NCBI GenBank assembly: GCA_965246925.1
Contig: OZ251994.1
Coordinates: 1,364,001-1,428,000, forward strand
Direction: 5' to 3'
Source: JANPPS01 sp965246925
Lineage (GTDB): Bacteria > Pseudomonadota > Alphaproteobacteria > Acetobacterales > Acetobacteraceae
Length of the DNA: 64,000 bases
Every line of letters starts with the position of its first letter. The stretch's first letter is position 1. Below the pieces are notes generated by a model. The model saw only the letters and a list, made by a program, of their open reading frames with translations. It did no database searches and had not been told where the DNA came from. The position numbers and the translations under genes are program-made. Of the stretch, positions 1 to 8,297 are shown in pieces.

Positions 1-3000
1 GCGCCATCATCGAGCGTAATGCCGAGCTGCGCGGTTCCAGTATGCGCCGGCCTGAAAATCAGGTTTTGTGCCAAACTCTGCAACGCGGCCACACTACCGC
101 TTGCGGTGTAGGTGCCCGTAGCGGGGTCGAAGCTGCCCCCCTGGCCAGATAGCACCCCGAAGCTCGGGTCATTGAGGCGGATCGTCAGCCGTTCGACCTG
201 CGCGATGTCCGGATCGGACAAGCTCACGCCCGCAAATGGCGAGATAGCGAGGTTCGGCGTGGTAATCTGCGGAGTCCAGATTCCACCGAGGGTCGGCGCC
301 GTGTTGGACGTAACCGCGGCGACGGTGGCCACCGCGGTTGCCACCACCCCGGCCGCATCCCTATCGGTCACGGTGAAGCGGGTTGTCACCGCGGTGCCGA
401 CCGGGCCTAGAAATCGGGCCGGCGTGAACGTAAGGGCGGACAGGGCAGAGGCGATTTGCTGCGCCGTCCCGCTCAGCTGGTAGATCCCGGTCTCCGGGTC
501 ATAACCAGGGCCGAACCCGGCAAGTGTGCCGTGCCCAGGAAAGTCCGCCGCGACCGACACGCTCTGCATTTGCTGCCCGGCCAAGTCTGGGTCGAAAACT
601 TGTATCCCGGCCAGCGGAACGGCCACTTGCGTGTCGAAAATGGAAAGGAACGGGCTCGGCAACGTAAGGGCGGGCGCAGTATCGGCCACCGTGAGGGAGG
701 TGGCGGCGGTGACGTCTCCCAAATAGCCCGTGGTGACCGTTGCGGAAACTGCCGCAGGGCCGAGCGCCGCCGCGCCGCTCACCGTAGCCCGGAAGCTCAG
801 TACGATCTGCCGCGTACCCGTTGCGGTTACCGAACCCAGATCGAGTGTAACGGCCTGACCCGCGATGGTGACCGCCGGTGAAAGCGTGCCGGAGGCGCCG
901 GAACTATCGAGAACGATGGCGGAGCCGGGCACGAAGTCGAAGCCAGGCGGAAGCGTGTCCTGCAACCGAAGATGCGGGCTCGTCCCGGATGGCAGGGTTA
1001 AGGCAAAGCGGAAAGTCGCGACCTCCCCCACGCGGTATTGCGCCGCGTCAGCCAAAATCGCCAACGCAGGCTGAGTGAGCATAACCGTGGCACTTGCCGC
1101 CTGAGACGGAAGGGCATAGCCCGATTGCGTGGCAGAGCTTACCAAAACGGAAGGTGTCGCCGCAGTCTGGCCCGCGCCGGGTGCGAGTTGGGCGCGGTAG
1201 CTGACTGTGAGTGTCTCGCCTGCGTCCAGTTCGGGCACGCTCAGGCCGGATGACCGCAACACGGCCGCCGCCCGGGTGCCGGATGCGCTCAGACTGTTGG
1301 ACACCACCGTGAGGCCCGGCGGAACCGTGTTGGCCAGCGTCAGGCCGTACGCGTTGGCAGCGCCGGGCGCGTTGGCGACAGTAACGGTTATTGTCACAGT
1401 CTGCCCTGCCTGCGCGAAGGCTGGCGCCGCCACGCTCACCGTCAGCGCGGGGCTCACCACCACCACGTGATCGGCCACCGCACTCGACCAGCGCGGGCCC
1501 GAACCGTTTCCTCCTGAAACACTGGCCGTGAACCCCGCGGCCGGATCGCCAGCGATGGCGCGTGCAACATATCTTACGGTAAACTGCTCTGCGCCCGGGT
1601 TGGTGCCGTCCGAGAGGTCCAGCACGGTGCCGAAGCTGAGGGCTCCGGGCAGGCCGGACGGAGCACCCACCGTCAATCCAGCCCCAGTGCTCACCACCGC
1701 GGCCGAAATTAGGCTCAGGCTAGGCGTGAGCAGATCGTCGATCCGAAGCTCAGGAACGGAGCCGGGAATGAGCGTGACTTTCACATCGAACCGCACGGTG
1801 TCACCGACTAAAACAGGCCGGGGCGCGGTGTCGCTTATCGTAACGATGGGTGCGCCGGTGGTGACGGTCGTGGTAGCGGTCAGGCCGGATGGTGCCGCCG
1901 CGCCGCCACCCCGCTCCGCGCTGACCTGCTTGACCGTGAGCACGGGATTGAGTGCCGTATTCAGAATGGGCACTGTGTCAGATGCCTGCAGACTGAAAGT
2001 AAGCAACACGACGTTGGCGCCACTGTCTGCACTATATTGCGCTATGGCGATGGCCGAATCCAACTGCAGGCCAGCGGGGCCAAACAGGTCACCCGTAAAC
2101 CCAATCAGGTTTCCAGCACCGTCTGTGATGGAGACGTCGGCACCGCCGGGCGGCAGGACGAAACCGGCGGGCAGCGTGTCTTGCAATATGATTCCATAGG
2201 CCGCGGCGCGGGGAGCGGTGTTCTCGATCGTGACCACAAACGTCACATAATCCCCGGCCGCGAGATTGGTCAGCGAATCCAAGAAAGGCTCTGCCGCCAA
2301 CCCGGCGCTGCTGATGATCCCGCCGAACTGGCCGGTATTGGGGTCATAACCGAACGGGCCGCCGGATCCCGCGAACACCGCGCCGTAATCCGACACATAC
2401 AGGCTCGCCATCTGCAACGCGAGCGCCGGGCGATCCAGCTGCAACGGGGCCGCGGAGGCGGCGGTCCGGCTAGCCACACCCGCGCTGTTCTGTTCGGACA
2501 CAATGACCGTCGCGGCTGGCGCCGAAGGGGCGGTCAAGCCTCGCAGCACCGCCGTGTAGCGCAACGCGATCGTGCCGGCGCCACTGCCGTATACGGGCTG
2601 CACCGTGCCGAAATCAAACACCAGCCCGCCGGTGCCATCCACCGTCACAACCGGCTGGGTGGCGGTATAGCTGCCACCCGGAGCGAATTGCGCGTGACCC
2701 GGCGCAGGCAGGCCATTGACGGGATTGCTGTCGAAAACCGTCGGGCCAACGGGTCCCGGCGCTCCGGCGGTAATGGTAAACGCCCGGGCGGAGGTAAACG
2801 GCAGATTGACCACCGTTTGATAGGTCACAGCGTCACCGGCCGCCGCGTGTGGCGTGCCCACCACCGCGGCACCATTCACCCCCACGATGGATACGGTGGC
2901 GGACGAGACCGGCAACACCACGGCCCCGGTCACCGAAGCCGCGCCCCCACCACTGACCACGGCCGCGTTGGTGAGCCGGTCCCCCTGCGTCACCAAGGCC

Positions 3001-3359
3001 GATCCTTGGACCGGTCCTGCATACACCTGGTCGATCACCGTGCGGCTTCTGATCTGTATCGTATCGATCGGCCCCCGCGATTGCAGGGCCGCCGCCAGTG
3101 CAAAATCGAGCGTGGAAACACCGCCATTTCGGCTAACGGAGGGCGACATGACACCTTGCCACACGGCAACGCCGTTCAGGCTGGCGGTGACGATAGCCGG
3201 GAAGCTGCTATCGGCAATCTGCCCATCGGACAACGTCTCGGTCACATCCAAGCCAGCGCCAGAAATGACCGGCGCCGTCAGGAGCCACTCGATATCCGTT
3301 CCGGGTCTTAATATGCCCGTGACGGAGGCGCCGCTTAGGGTAGGAGGTGCGCTAGTCAT
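1..3359 (-). CDS. Large repeat-rich surface/adhesin-like protein (5' part only)
   Basis: The frame is open from the ATG at 3359 to the window edge (about 1119 codons), so the C-terminus is missing. I see four or more DUF11-type 'conserved repeat' modules, each with a line such as LQDTLPAGF, LANTVPPGL or LQDTLPPGF. Two cadherin/VCBS-like modules follow, with FDPDLAG and LSDPDIAQ lines and similar endings (SALTFTPA, NLIFRPA). Composition is rich in Ala, Gly, Val, Ser and Thr, and cysteine appears absent. There is no N-terminal signal peptide: the start MTSAPPTLSGAS is not hydrophobic. Modular secreted proteins of this kind are often exported by type I secretion through a C-terminal signal, which would lie outside the window. 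It is divergent from aroE. The Shine-Dalgarno is weak (AGAGG). Product class is likely; function and ligand are unknown. Confidence 0.8.
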   Translation of the reverse strand, partial: MTSAPPTLSGASVTGILRPGTDIEWLLTAPVISGAGLDVTETLSDGQIADSSFPAIVTASLNGVAVWQGVMSPSVSRNGGVSTLDFALAAALQSRGPIDTIQIRSRTVIDQVYAGPVQGSALVTQGDRLTNAAVVSGGGAASVTGAVVLPVSSATVSIVGVNGAAVVGTPHAAAGDAVTYQTVVNLPFTSARAFTITAGAPGPVGPTVFDSNPVNGLPAPGHAQFAPGGSYTATQPVVTVDGTGGLVFDFGTVQPVYGSGAGTIALRYTAVLRGLTAPSAPAATVIVSEQNSAGVASRTAASAAPLQLDRPALALQMASLYVSDYGAVFAGSGGPFGYDPNTGQFGGIISSAGLAAEPFLDSLTNLAAGDYVTFVVTIENTAPRAAAYGIILQDTLPAGFVLPPGGADVSITDGAGNLIGFTGDLFGPAGLQLDSAIAIAQYSADSGANVVLLTFSLQASDTVPILNTALNPVLTVKQVSAERGGGAAAPSGLTATTTVTTGAPIVTISDTAPRPVLVGDTVRFDVKVTLIPGSVPELRIDDLLTPSLSLISAAVVSTGAGLTVGAPSGLPGALSFGTVLDLSDGTNPGAEQFTVRYVARAIAGDPAAGFTASVSGGNGSGPRWSSAVADHVVVVSPALTVSVAAPAFAQAGQTVTITVTVANAPGAANAYGLTLANTVPPGLTVVSNSLSASGTRAAAVLRSSGLSVPELDAGETLTVSYRAQLAPGAGQTAATPSVLVSSATQSGYALPSQAASATVMLTQPALAILADAAQYRVGEVATFRFALTLPSGTSPHLRLQDTLPPGFDFVPGSAIVLDSSGASGTLSPAVTIAGQAVTLDLGSVTATGTRQIVLSFRATVSGAAALGPAAVSATVTTGYLGDVTAATSLTVADTAPALTLPSPFLSIFDTQVAVPLAGIQVFDPDLAGQQMQSVSVAADFPGHGTLAGFGPGYDPETGIYQLSGTAQQIASALSALTFTPARFLGPVGTAVTTRFTVTDRDAAGVVATAVATVAAVTSNTAPTLGGIWTPQITTPNLAISPFAGVSLSDPDIAQVERLTIRLNDPSFGVLSGQGGSFDPATGTYTASGSVAALQSLAQNLIFRPAHTGTAQLGITLDDG

Positions 3360-3482
3360 AGTGCCTCTGGCCGCAGTTCTTGGGCTGCGGGCGAGACTAA
3401 TGCGAAAAGGTTAACAGCCCGTTAAGCGGACGAAAAATAGTGCACCTTGCCGCGATTCCGGCCGGTATGGCTATAATGCACG

Positions 3483-4310
3483 ATGATCTCAACGGGAAAA
3501 GGCCGGGTCGCGGGAGTTATCGGCTGGCCGGTCGGACACTCACAATCGCCGAAGCTGCACAATTTTTGGCTGTCCCGCCACGGACTCGACGGCGCTTACG
3601 TGCCGCTCCCGGTGCCACCGGGGCAGCTGACGCAAGCGGTGCGCGGCTTGGTGGCGTGCGGCTTTGCCGGAGTCAACGTGACCATTCCCTATAAGGTAGA
3701 GGTAATGGGCTTGTGCGATCACGTCCGCCCTGCCGGAAAGCGGGCCGGTGCAGTCAATACGCTTGTCTTCACCCGGGACGGGATTGTTGGAGACAACACA
3801 GACGGTGCAGGCTTTGTGCAGCACCTAAAGCATACCGCTCCAGCCCTGCCGCCCGGTCCCGCGCTGCTGCTGGGCGCGGGCGGCGCCGCCCGCGCCATTG
3901 CAGCGTCCCTGCTGGATGCCGGGCGGGATGTTGTGCTCTGCAACCGTACGGTTGCCCGGGCGGAGACCCTCGCACGGGACTTGCCCGGCATGCGCATCCT
4001 ACCGTGGGCTGACCGGGAGGCTGCGCTGGGCGAAATGGCCTTGCTCGTCAACACGACGTCACTCGGTATGACGGGGCAGCCTTCATTGCAGATGAGATTA
4101 AACAGCGCCCCGCGTGATCTGGTGGTGGCCGACATCGTCTATAGTCCGCTTTTGACCCCGTTGCTTAAGGACGCAGCGTCGCGCGGCCTCAGAACCGTCG
4201 GAGGCCTCGGTATGCTGCTGCATCAGGCAGTCCCCGGCTTCGCAGCCTGGTTCGGCGTCACACCCGCGGTGGACGAGGAGGTCGTGAGTCTCATGACCGG
4301 CATCGGCTAG
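3483..4310 (+). CDS. aroE: Shikimate dehydrogenase (NADP+)
   Basis: Reduces 3-dehydroshikimate to shikimate in the cytoplasmic aromatic amino acid pathway. The 275-residue product has family length. The substrate-site SQSP motif (GHSQSPKLHN, about residues 19-28) and the catalytic-lysine segment NVTIPYKVEV are present, followed by the glycine-rich NADP loop LLLGAGGAARAI and the NRTVARAE segment typical of NADP-binding AroE. The C-terminal GGLGMLLHQA motif is intact. It is the first gene of aroE-coaE-dnaQ-xerC, with 4 bp between its stop and the coaE start. In many alphaproteobacteria this group directly follows ppsR-maf at the origin; here it is about 43 kb from them. Confidence 0.96.
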   Translation: MISTGKGRVAGVIGWPVGHSQSPKLHNFWLSRHGLDGAYVPLPVPPGQLTQAVRGLVACGFAGVNVTIPYKVEVMGLCDHVRPAGKRAGAVNTLVFTRDGIVGDNTDGAGFVQHLKHTAPALPPGPALLLGAGGAARAIAASLLDAGRDVVLCNRTVARAETLARDLPGMRILPWADREAALGEMALLVNTTSLGMTGQPSLQMRLNSAPRDLVVADIVYSPLLTPLLKDAASRGLRTVGGLGMLLHQAVPGFAAWFGVTPAVDEEVVSLMTGIG

Positions 4311-4314
4311 AACA

Positions 4315-4923
4315 TTGCTAATACTGGGCCTGACAGGCGGAATTGGCATGGGTAAATCGACCGTGGCCGGGCAGTTCCGCCGCGCCCACATCCCAGTTTT
4401 CGACGCGGACCGGGAGGTGCATCGGCTTCAAGGGCCGGGCGGGCGCGCGGTCAAGGCGATCGGCGCCGCATTCCCGGGCGTGCTGACCGGCCATCCGCCA
4501 TTCGTGGACCGCGGGAAGCTGCGCGCCGTGGTGCTGGCTGACACCGGCGCGCTCCGGCGGCTCGAAGTGATCCTGCATCCCGCCATCCGCGCCGCCCAGG
4601 GCAAGTTCCTGCGCCGAACCCGGGCCGCCCGGCAGCCAATAGCGGTGTTGGATGTTCCCTTGTTGTTCGAGACGGACGGGGCCACGCGCGTCGATTGCGT
4701 GATGGTCGTCTCGGCGCCCCCGTCCATCCAACGGTCGCGGGTCCGCGCCCGGCGGCGCATGACCGACGCGCAAATCGACGCCATCGTCGCGCAGCAATGG
4801 CCCGACTGGAAAAAGCGGCGGCATGCGGACGTGGTGGTCCGCACCGGTCTGTCCCGCCGCCATGCGCAGGCGCAGGTAAGCCGGTTCATCACTAAAACCA
4901 GGGACCGCACGTCATGCCTGTAG
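4315..4923 (+). CDS. coaE: Dephospho-CoA kinase
   Basis: Phosphorylates the ribose 3'-hydroxyl of dephospho-CoA, the last step of coenzyme A synthesis. The 202-residue protein opens with the P-loop GLTGGIGMGKST, followed by VFDADREVHRL (the DAD nucleotide/CoA site), the VLDVPLLFETDG segment and the lid region RVRARRRMTDAQI. The start is a TTG 4 bp after the aroE stop; it is the only start that keeps the hydrophobic strand before the P-loop (LLILGLTGG). The 3' end overlaps dnaQ by 10 bp, which suggests translational coupling. Confidence 0.95.
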   Translation: MLILGLTGGIGMGKSTVAGQFRRAHIPVFDADREVHRLQGPGGRAVKAIGAAFPGVLTGHPPFVDRGKLRAVVLADTGALRRLEVILHPAIRAAQGKFLRRTRAARQPIAVLDVPLLFETDGATRVDCVMVVSAPPSIQRSRVRARRRMTDAQIDAIVAQQWPDWKKRRHADVVVRTGLSRRHAQAQVSRFITKTRDRTSCL

Positions 4924-5609
4924 AACAATCTAAACGCGCCCGGTCCGTGCTGTTCGATACTGAAACGACCGGGCTCGACCCGATGACCGGGGACCGCATT
5001 ATTGAGATCGCGCTATTGGAGTTGATCCGCGACCTACCGACCGGCACGCGCCTGCACCTCCTGATTGACCCGGAGCGGGACATTCCAGAGGACGCCACGC
5101 GGGTGCACGGCATGACGTGGGCCGATCTGCGCGGCAAACCCCGGTTTGCCGAGGTGGTCGAGCAAATCCTGGGCTTCATCGGTGACGATCCGCTTATCGC
5201 CCACAACGCCCCGTTCGATTTCGGCTTCATGGACGCGGAATTGAGTCGCCTTGGGCACCCCCCGCTGCACCGGGGGCGCATGGTGTGTACTCTCGCGCTC
5301 GCTAAGACGCGCTTTCCCGGGCTGCCCAACAGTCTCGATGCGCTCTGCCGCCGGTTCGGGATCGACCTGACCGAGCGAACCTCGCACAACGCGCTGCTCG
5401 ATTGCCGCCTGTTGGCCGACGTCTATGTCGAGCTGACGGGCGGGCGGCAGCGTGGGCTAAGCCTCTTGTCGGAAACGGGGCGGCAGCCGAGCGCCTCCTA
5501 CCACTTCATCGGGCCCCGGGTGGCGCGGCCTTTCGTGCCCGGTGTGCTCGCGGCAGAGCGGCATGCGGCGTTCATCGGCCGCCTAAAAGCGCCTGTATGG
5601 CTCGAATGA
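4914..5609 (+). CDS. dnaQ: DNA polymerase III epsilon subunit (3'-5' proofreading exonuclease)
   Basis: Proofreading subunit of the replicase core. The 231-residue product carries the DEDD exonuclease motifs: Exo I FDTETTGLDP (near residue 15), Exo II HNAPFDFGFM (near 100) and Exo III with HNALLDCRLLADVY (near 160), so the catalytic acidic residues and histidine are present. A short tail of about 60 residues follows, where DnaQ normally binds the alpha subunit. It overlaps coaE upstream and xerC downstream, so the four genes probably form one transcript. Confidence 0.95.
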   Translation: MPVEQSKRARSVLFDTETTGLDPMTGDRIIEIALLELIRDLPTGTRLHLLIDPERDIPEDATRVHGMTWADLRGKPRFAEVVEQILGFIGDDPLIAHNAPFDFGFMDAELSRLGHPPLHRGRMVCTLALAKTRFPGLPNSLDALCRRFGIDLTERTSHNALLDCRLLADVYVELTGGRQRGLSLLSETGRQPSASYHFIGPRVARPFVPGVLAAERHAAFIGRLKAPVWLE

Positions 5610-6514
5610 GAGCGTCAGAGGCTGCCGAGGCCTATCTGGACTGGATGGGGCGGGAACGGCGGGCGTCGCCGCTGACCCTCAAGGCCTACCGTGAGGACTT
5701 GGCCGCCTTCGCAGCGTTCCTGACCCGTCATCTCGGGGCCGAGCCGACATTGGCAGATCTTTCGGCGTTGCGCGTTGCCGATCTACGCGCATGGCTCGCG
5801 AACGAGGCGGGGCGGAACCTCGTCAACGCCACCAGGGCGCGGCACTTGGCTGCCATACGCGGGCTGTTCCGGTTCCTGGCCCGGCATCACGGGTTGGTCA
5901 ATCCGGCGCCGGCCTTATTGAGTACGCCGCGCTCGCGCCCGCCCGTCCCGCGCGCTTTGACGCGGGATGAGGCGTTGCAAGTGGTTGGCCAAATTTCGGT
6001 TGAAACCGAGTCGCCGTTCACTCAAGCGCGGGATACTGCATTGTTTACGCTCCTTTATGGAGCCGGATTGCGCATCTCCGAGGCGCTGGCGCTCGATGTA
6101 CAGGATATCGGTGGCGGCAGCAGCGATGCGCTTCGTATCATGGGAAAAGGCCAGAAGGTGCGGCTTGTGCCGATATTGCCGGCGGTGCGCAGCGCCTTGG
6201 TAGAGTGGCTGCACCTGCGCCCTGCCGCACAGGCCGGTGCGCCATTGTTCGTGGGCGTAAAAGGGGGCCGCTTGAACGCGGCCGTCGTGCGCCGGACCTT
6301 GATGACGTTCCGCCGCCGCATGAACCTGCCTGAGCACGCCACGCCGCACGCGCTCCGCCATAGCTTTGCCACCCACCTACTCGCCGGGGGTGGTGATCTT
6401 CGTGCCATTCAAGACCTTCTTGGGCACGCCTCGCTCTCTACCACGCAACGTTACACAGCGGTCGATGCCTCTCACCTTTCTAACGTGTGGCGGAGAGCGC
6501 ACCCCAAGCGGTAA
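5606..6514 (+). CDS. xerC: Tyrosine recombinase XerC
   Basis: Site-specific recombinase that, with XerD, resolves chromosome dimers at dif. An N-terminal SAM-like core-binding domain (SPLTLKAYREDLAAFAAF) precedes the catalytic domain. All catalytic elements are visible: Arg in YGAGLRISEAL, the KGQKVR lysine turn, HALRHSFATHL (His-x-x-Arg), LLGHASLSTTQ and the nucleophile in QRYTAV. I chose the ATG at 5606 because it makes an ATGA overlap with the dnaQ stop; an in-frame ATG at 5597 is the alternative. A longer open frame reaching back to 5402 lies inside dnaQ and is unlikely to be translated. Confidence 0.93.
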   Translation: MRASEAAEAYLDWMGRERRASPLTLKAYREDLAAFAAFLTRHLGAEPTLADLSALRVADLRAWLANEAGRNLVNATRARHLAAIRGLFRFLARHHGLVNPAPALLSTPRSRPPVPRALTRDEALQVVGQISVETESPFTQARDTALFTLLYGAGLRISEALALDVQDIGGGSSDALRIMGKGQKVRLVPILPAVRSALVEWLHLRPAAQAGAPLFVGVKGGRLNAAVVRRTLMTFRRRMNLPEHATPHALRHSFATHLLAGGGDLRAIQDLLGHASLSTTQRYTAVDASHLSNVWRRAHPKR

Positions 6515-6606
6515 AAAGTCGATTATGATCTTATTAATGATTGCCTTCAATCGTGGCGTGAGTTAATAAGCCTATATAGCTTCATCGGCGTGTAGGAATT
6601 CGAAAC

Positions 6607-7293
6607 ATGAAGGGCTTAATTTGCGCATTCGGCTTCATCGCCGTGGTTACCGCGTCAGGCAGCACTCGTGCTGATACGTTCAATGTGCAAGTCGTGCCGA
6701 ACCTTCCGGCAGCGAGCGCAACGATATCGAGCTTGTCTCTGCCTCAGTCCGCCGTAGGAACCACTACTTACAGCAATGGGGTATTTACGGTTAGTGTCAA
6801 CGCGTCCGCGGCAGCCTTCGGCGGCATAGTGCAGGGCTCGATTCCGAACCTCTATCGTGCGCCCGCTACGAGTCCTACTACTACCTTTGCAGGCCCGTAT
6901 CTTTCGACAGAAAACGGCGTCATTATTGTGAACTTCGCAGCGCCTACCTCTTACCTGGGCCTCCTGTGGGGCAGCCTAGACGGAACTGGCGCGGCAGGCC
7001 CGAACACAATCAATTTCTACTCTACTGGAAAACTAGTGGGCAGTGTCACCGCTGACCAGGTGTACGCGGCAGCGCAGCCACCGCTGATTACCAACGCCAG
7101 CGCCTATGCCGAAATCAACGATCTAAATGGCTTGTTCGACGAAATACGGCTCTCATCCCAGACCATCTCATTCGAGGCTGCGCTGTTACAGATCCGTCTC
7201 GCCAATGTAGCGTTACCAGAGCCGGGAAGCTTGGCGATACTCGGAACTATCCTCATCGGCGCAGTGGTCAAGCGGACACGCCGCCAGGCTTGA
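6607..7293 (+). CDS. PEP-CTERM sorting-domain protein
   Basis: A 228-residue exported protein. It begins with a signal peptide (MKGLICAFGFIAVVTASG, cleavage near ...STRA-DT) and ends with a PEP-CTERM sorting signal: LPEPGSLAILG, a hydrophobic segment and the basic tail KRTRRQA. Known family behaviour is recognition and cleavage of this tail by an exosortase, usually linked to extracellular polysaccharide. The middle is rich in Ser, Thr, Ala and Asn and has no domain I recognise. No exosortase gene is in the window, so processing would depend on a distant gene. It is followed by a hairpin and converges with the mdh-pdxJ array. Confidence 0.85.
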   Translation: MKGLICAFGFIAVVTASGSTRADTFNVQVVPNLPAASATISSLSLPQSAVGTTTYSNGVFTVSVNASAAAFGGIVQGSIPNLYRAPATSPTTTFAGPYLSTENGVIIVNFAAPTSYLGLLWGSLDGTGAAGPNTINFYSTGKLVGSVTADQVYAAAQPPLITNASAYAEINDLNGLFDEIRLSSQTISFEAALLQIRLANVALPEPGSLAILGTILIGAVVKRTRRQA

Positions 7294-7303
7294 AACAACG
7301 AGC

Positions 7304-7329
7304 GAGTGGAGCGCAACTACGCTCCACTC
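7304..7329. terminator. Hairpin between convergent genes
   Basis: Perfect 10-bp inverted repeat (GAGTGGAGCG / CGCTCCACTC) around a 6-nt loop, placed between the stop of the PEP-CTERM gene (7293) and the stop of the small acidic gene (7343). There is no clear T-run on either side, so it may act as a shared bidirectional terminator or an mRNA 3' stabiliser. Confidence 0.55.
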
Positions 7330-7342
7330 ACTCCTGGCGACC

Positions 7343-7528
7343 TCACTCGTTCGCAGTAGATGATGACTTAGCGGCTTCGTCCAGGTCGGACACGACCTCT
7401 TCGACAGCGGACGGATCTAGCTTCTTTGCCTGCTCTAAGAGCGAGTCGGCCTTCTTACCATCACCCTGATCGAGCGCTTCCAGTGCTTCTTCCGTCAGAT
7501 CTAATGCTTTATCGTGCTTGTCGGACAT
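7343..7528 (-). CDS. Small acidic protein of unknown function
   Basis: A 61-residue, very acidic protein (MSDKHDKALDLTEEALEAL...) predicted mostly helical, with a pattern like one TPR hairpin (LTEEALEALDQGDGKKAD then LLEQAKKLDP). The Shine-Dalgarno is perfect (AGGAGG, 6 nt before the ATG), which is strong evidence that it is translated. It lies 22 bp after pdxJ as the last gene of the array that starts at mdh, and it ends at the hairpin at 7304-7329. I do not recognise a named family and assign no function. Confidence 0.75.
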   Translation of the reverse strand: MSDKHDKALDLTEEALEALDQGDGKKADSLLEQAKKLDPSAVEEVVSDLDEAAKSSSTANE

Positions 7529-7550
7529 GTTCGGCCTCCTTCACAGCGCA

Positions 7551-8297
7551 TCATAGCGCCGGGCGGGATGCAGGGTTCCCATGACCCGGCCGTGCTTGAG
7601 CGATCAACGCGCGCATCTGACGCACCACGCTGGACAACCCCTCCGTGATAGCCTGCCCAATCAAGAAATGCCCGATATTGAGTTCCATCACCTCAGGTAT
7701 GGCCGCGACCGGGCCGACATTGGCAAAGCTCAGCCCATGCCCGGCGTGACACTCGATCCCGGACGAGGCCAGCATACGCGCGCCATCCTGCAACTTCCGC
7801 AGCGCGCCCTCTACACCCTCTGCATAAGGCCCGGTGTGCAGTTCGACGACCTCCGCCCCAAGGCGGGAAGCGGCCTCGAGCTGCGCCGGGTCCGGGTCCA
7901 AGAACAACGAGACCCGGACGCCCGCCTCCTGCAACGCCTTGATATGAGGCCGTAGCGCCTGTTCCTGCCCGGCCGCGTCCAGCCCACCCTCTGTCGTCAC
8001 TTCCATCCTGCGTTCAGGCACGAGACAGCACGCGGCGGGGCGGAGGCGGCAGGCGATTGCGACCATCTCATCCGTTGCCGCCATCTCCAAATTGAGGCGG
8101 ATCTCTGACGCCGCGGCGATCTTTTCCACATCGTCATCCCGGATATGCCGCCGGTCTTCGCGCAGATGCACCGTAATCCCGTCTGCGCCTGCACCAACCG
8201 CCAGGAGCGCGGCGGCAAACGGGTCAGGATGTGCGCCGCCACGCGCATTGCGCACGGTCGCAACGTGATCGATATTGACGCCCAGCCGAACACTCAT
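7551..8297 (-). CDS. pdxJ: Pyridoxine 5'-phosphate synthase
   Basis: Condenses 3-amino-2-oxopropyl phosphate with 1-deoxyxylulose 5-phosphate to make pyridoxine 5'-phosphate. The 248-residue TIM barrel starts with the family signature LGVNIDHVATVRNARGG and continues with ITVHLREDRRHI, LFLDPDPAQLEA and AGHGLSFANV, which include the catalytic acid/base and phosphate-binding residues. The start overlaps the pdxA stop by 4 bp, so the two consecutive enzymes of the DXP-dependent vitamin B6 pathway are translationally coupled. Confidence 0.96.
   Translation of the reverse strand: MSVRLGVNIDHVATVRNARGGAHPDPFAAALLAVGAGADGITVHLREDRRHIRDDDVEKIAAASEIRLNLEMAATDEMVAIACRLRPAACCLVPERRMEVTTEGGLDAAGQEQALRPHIKALQEAGVRVSLFLDPDPAQLEAASRLGAEVVELHTGPYAEGVEGALRKLQDGARMLASSGIECHAGHGLSFANVGPVAAIPEVMELNIGHFLIGQAITEGLSSVVRQMRALIAQARPGHGNPASRPAL

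Noticed and set aside
1528..3414. Long plus-strand open frames opposite the surface protein
   Set aside because: They are antisense to a continuous minus-strand frame with clear repeat domains and show no protein family features.
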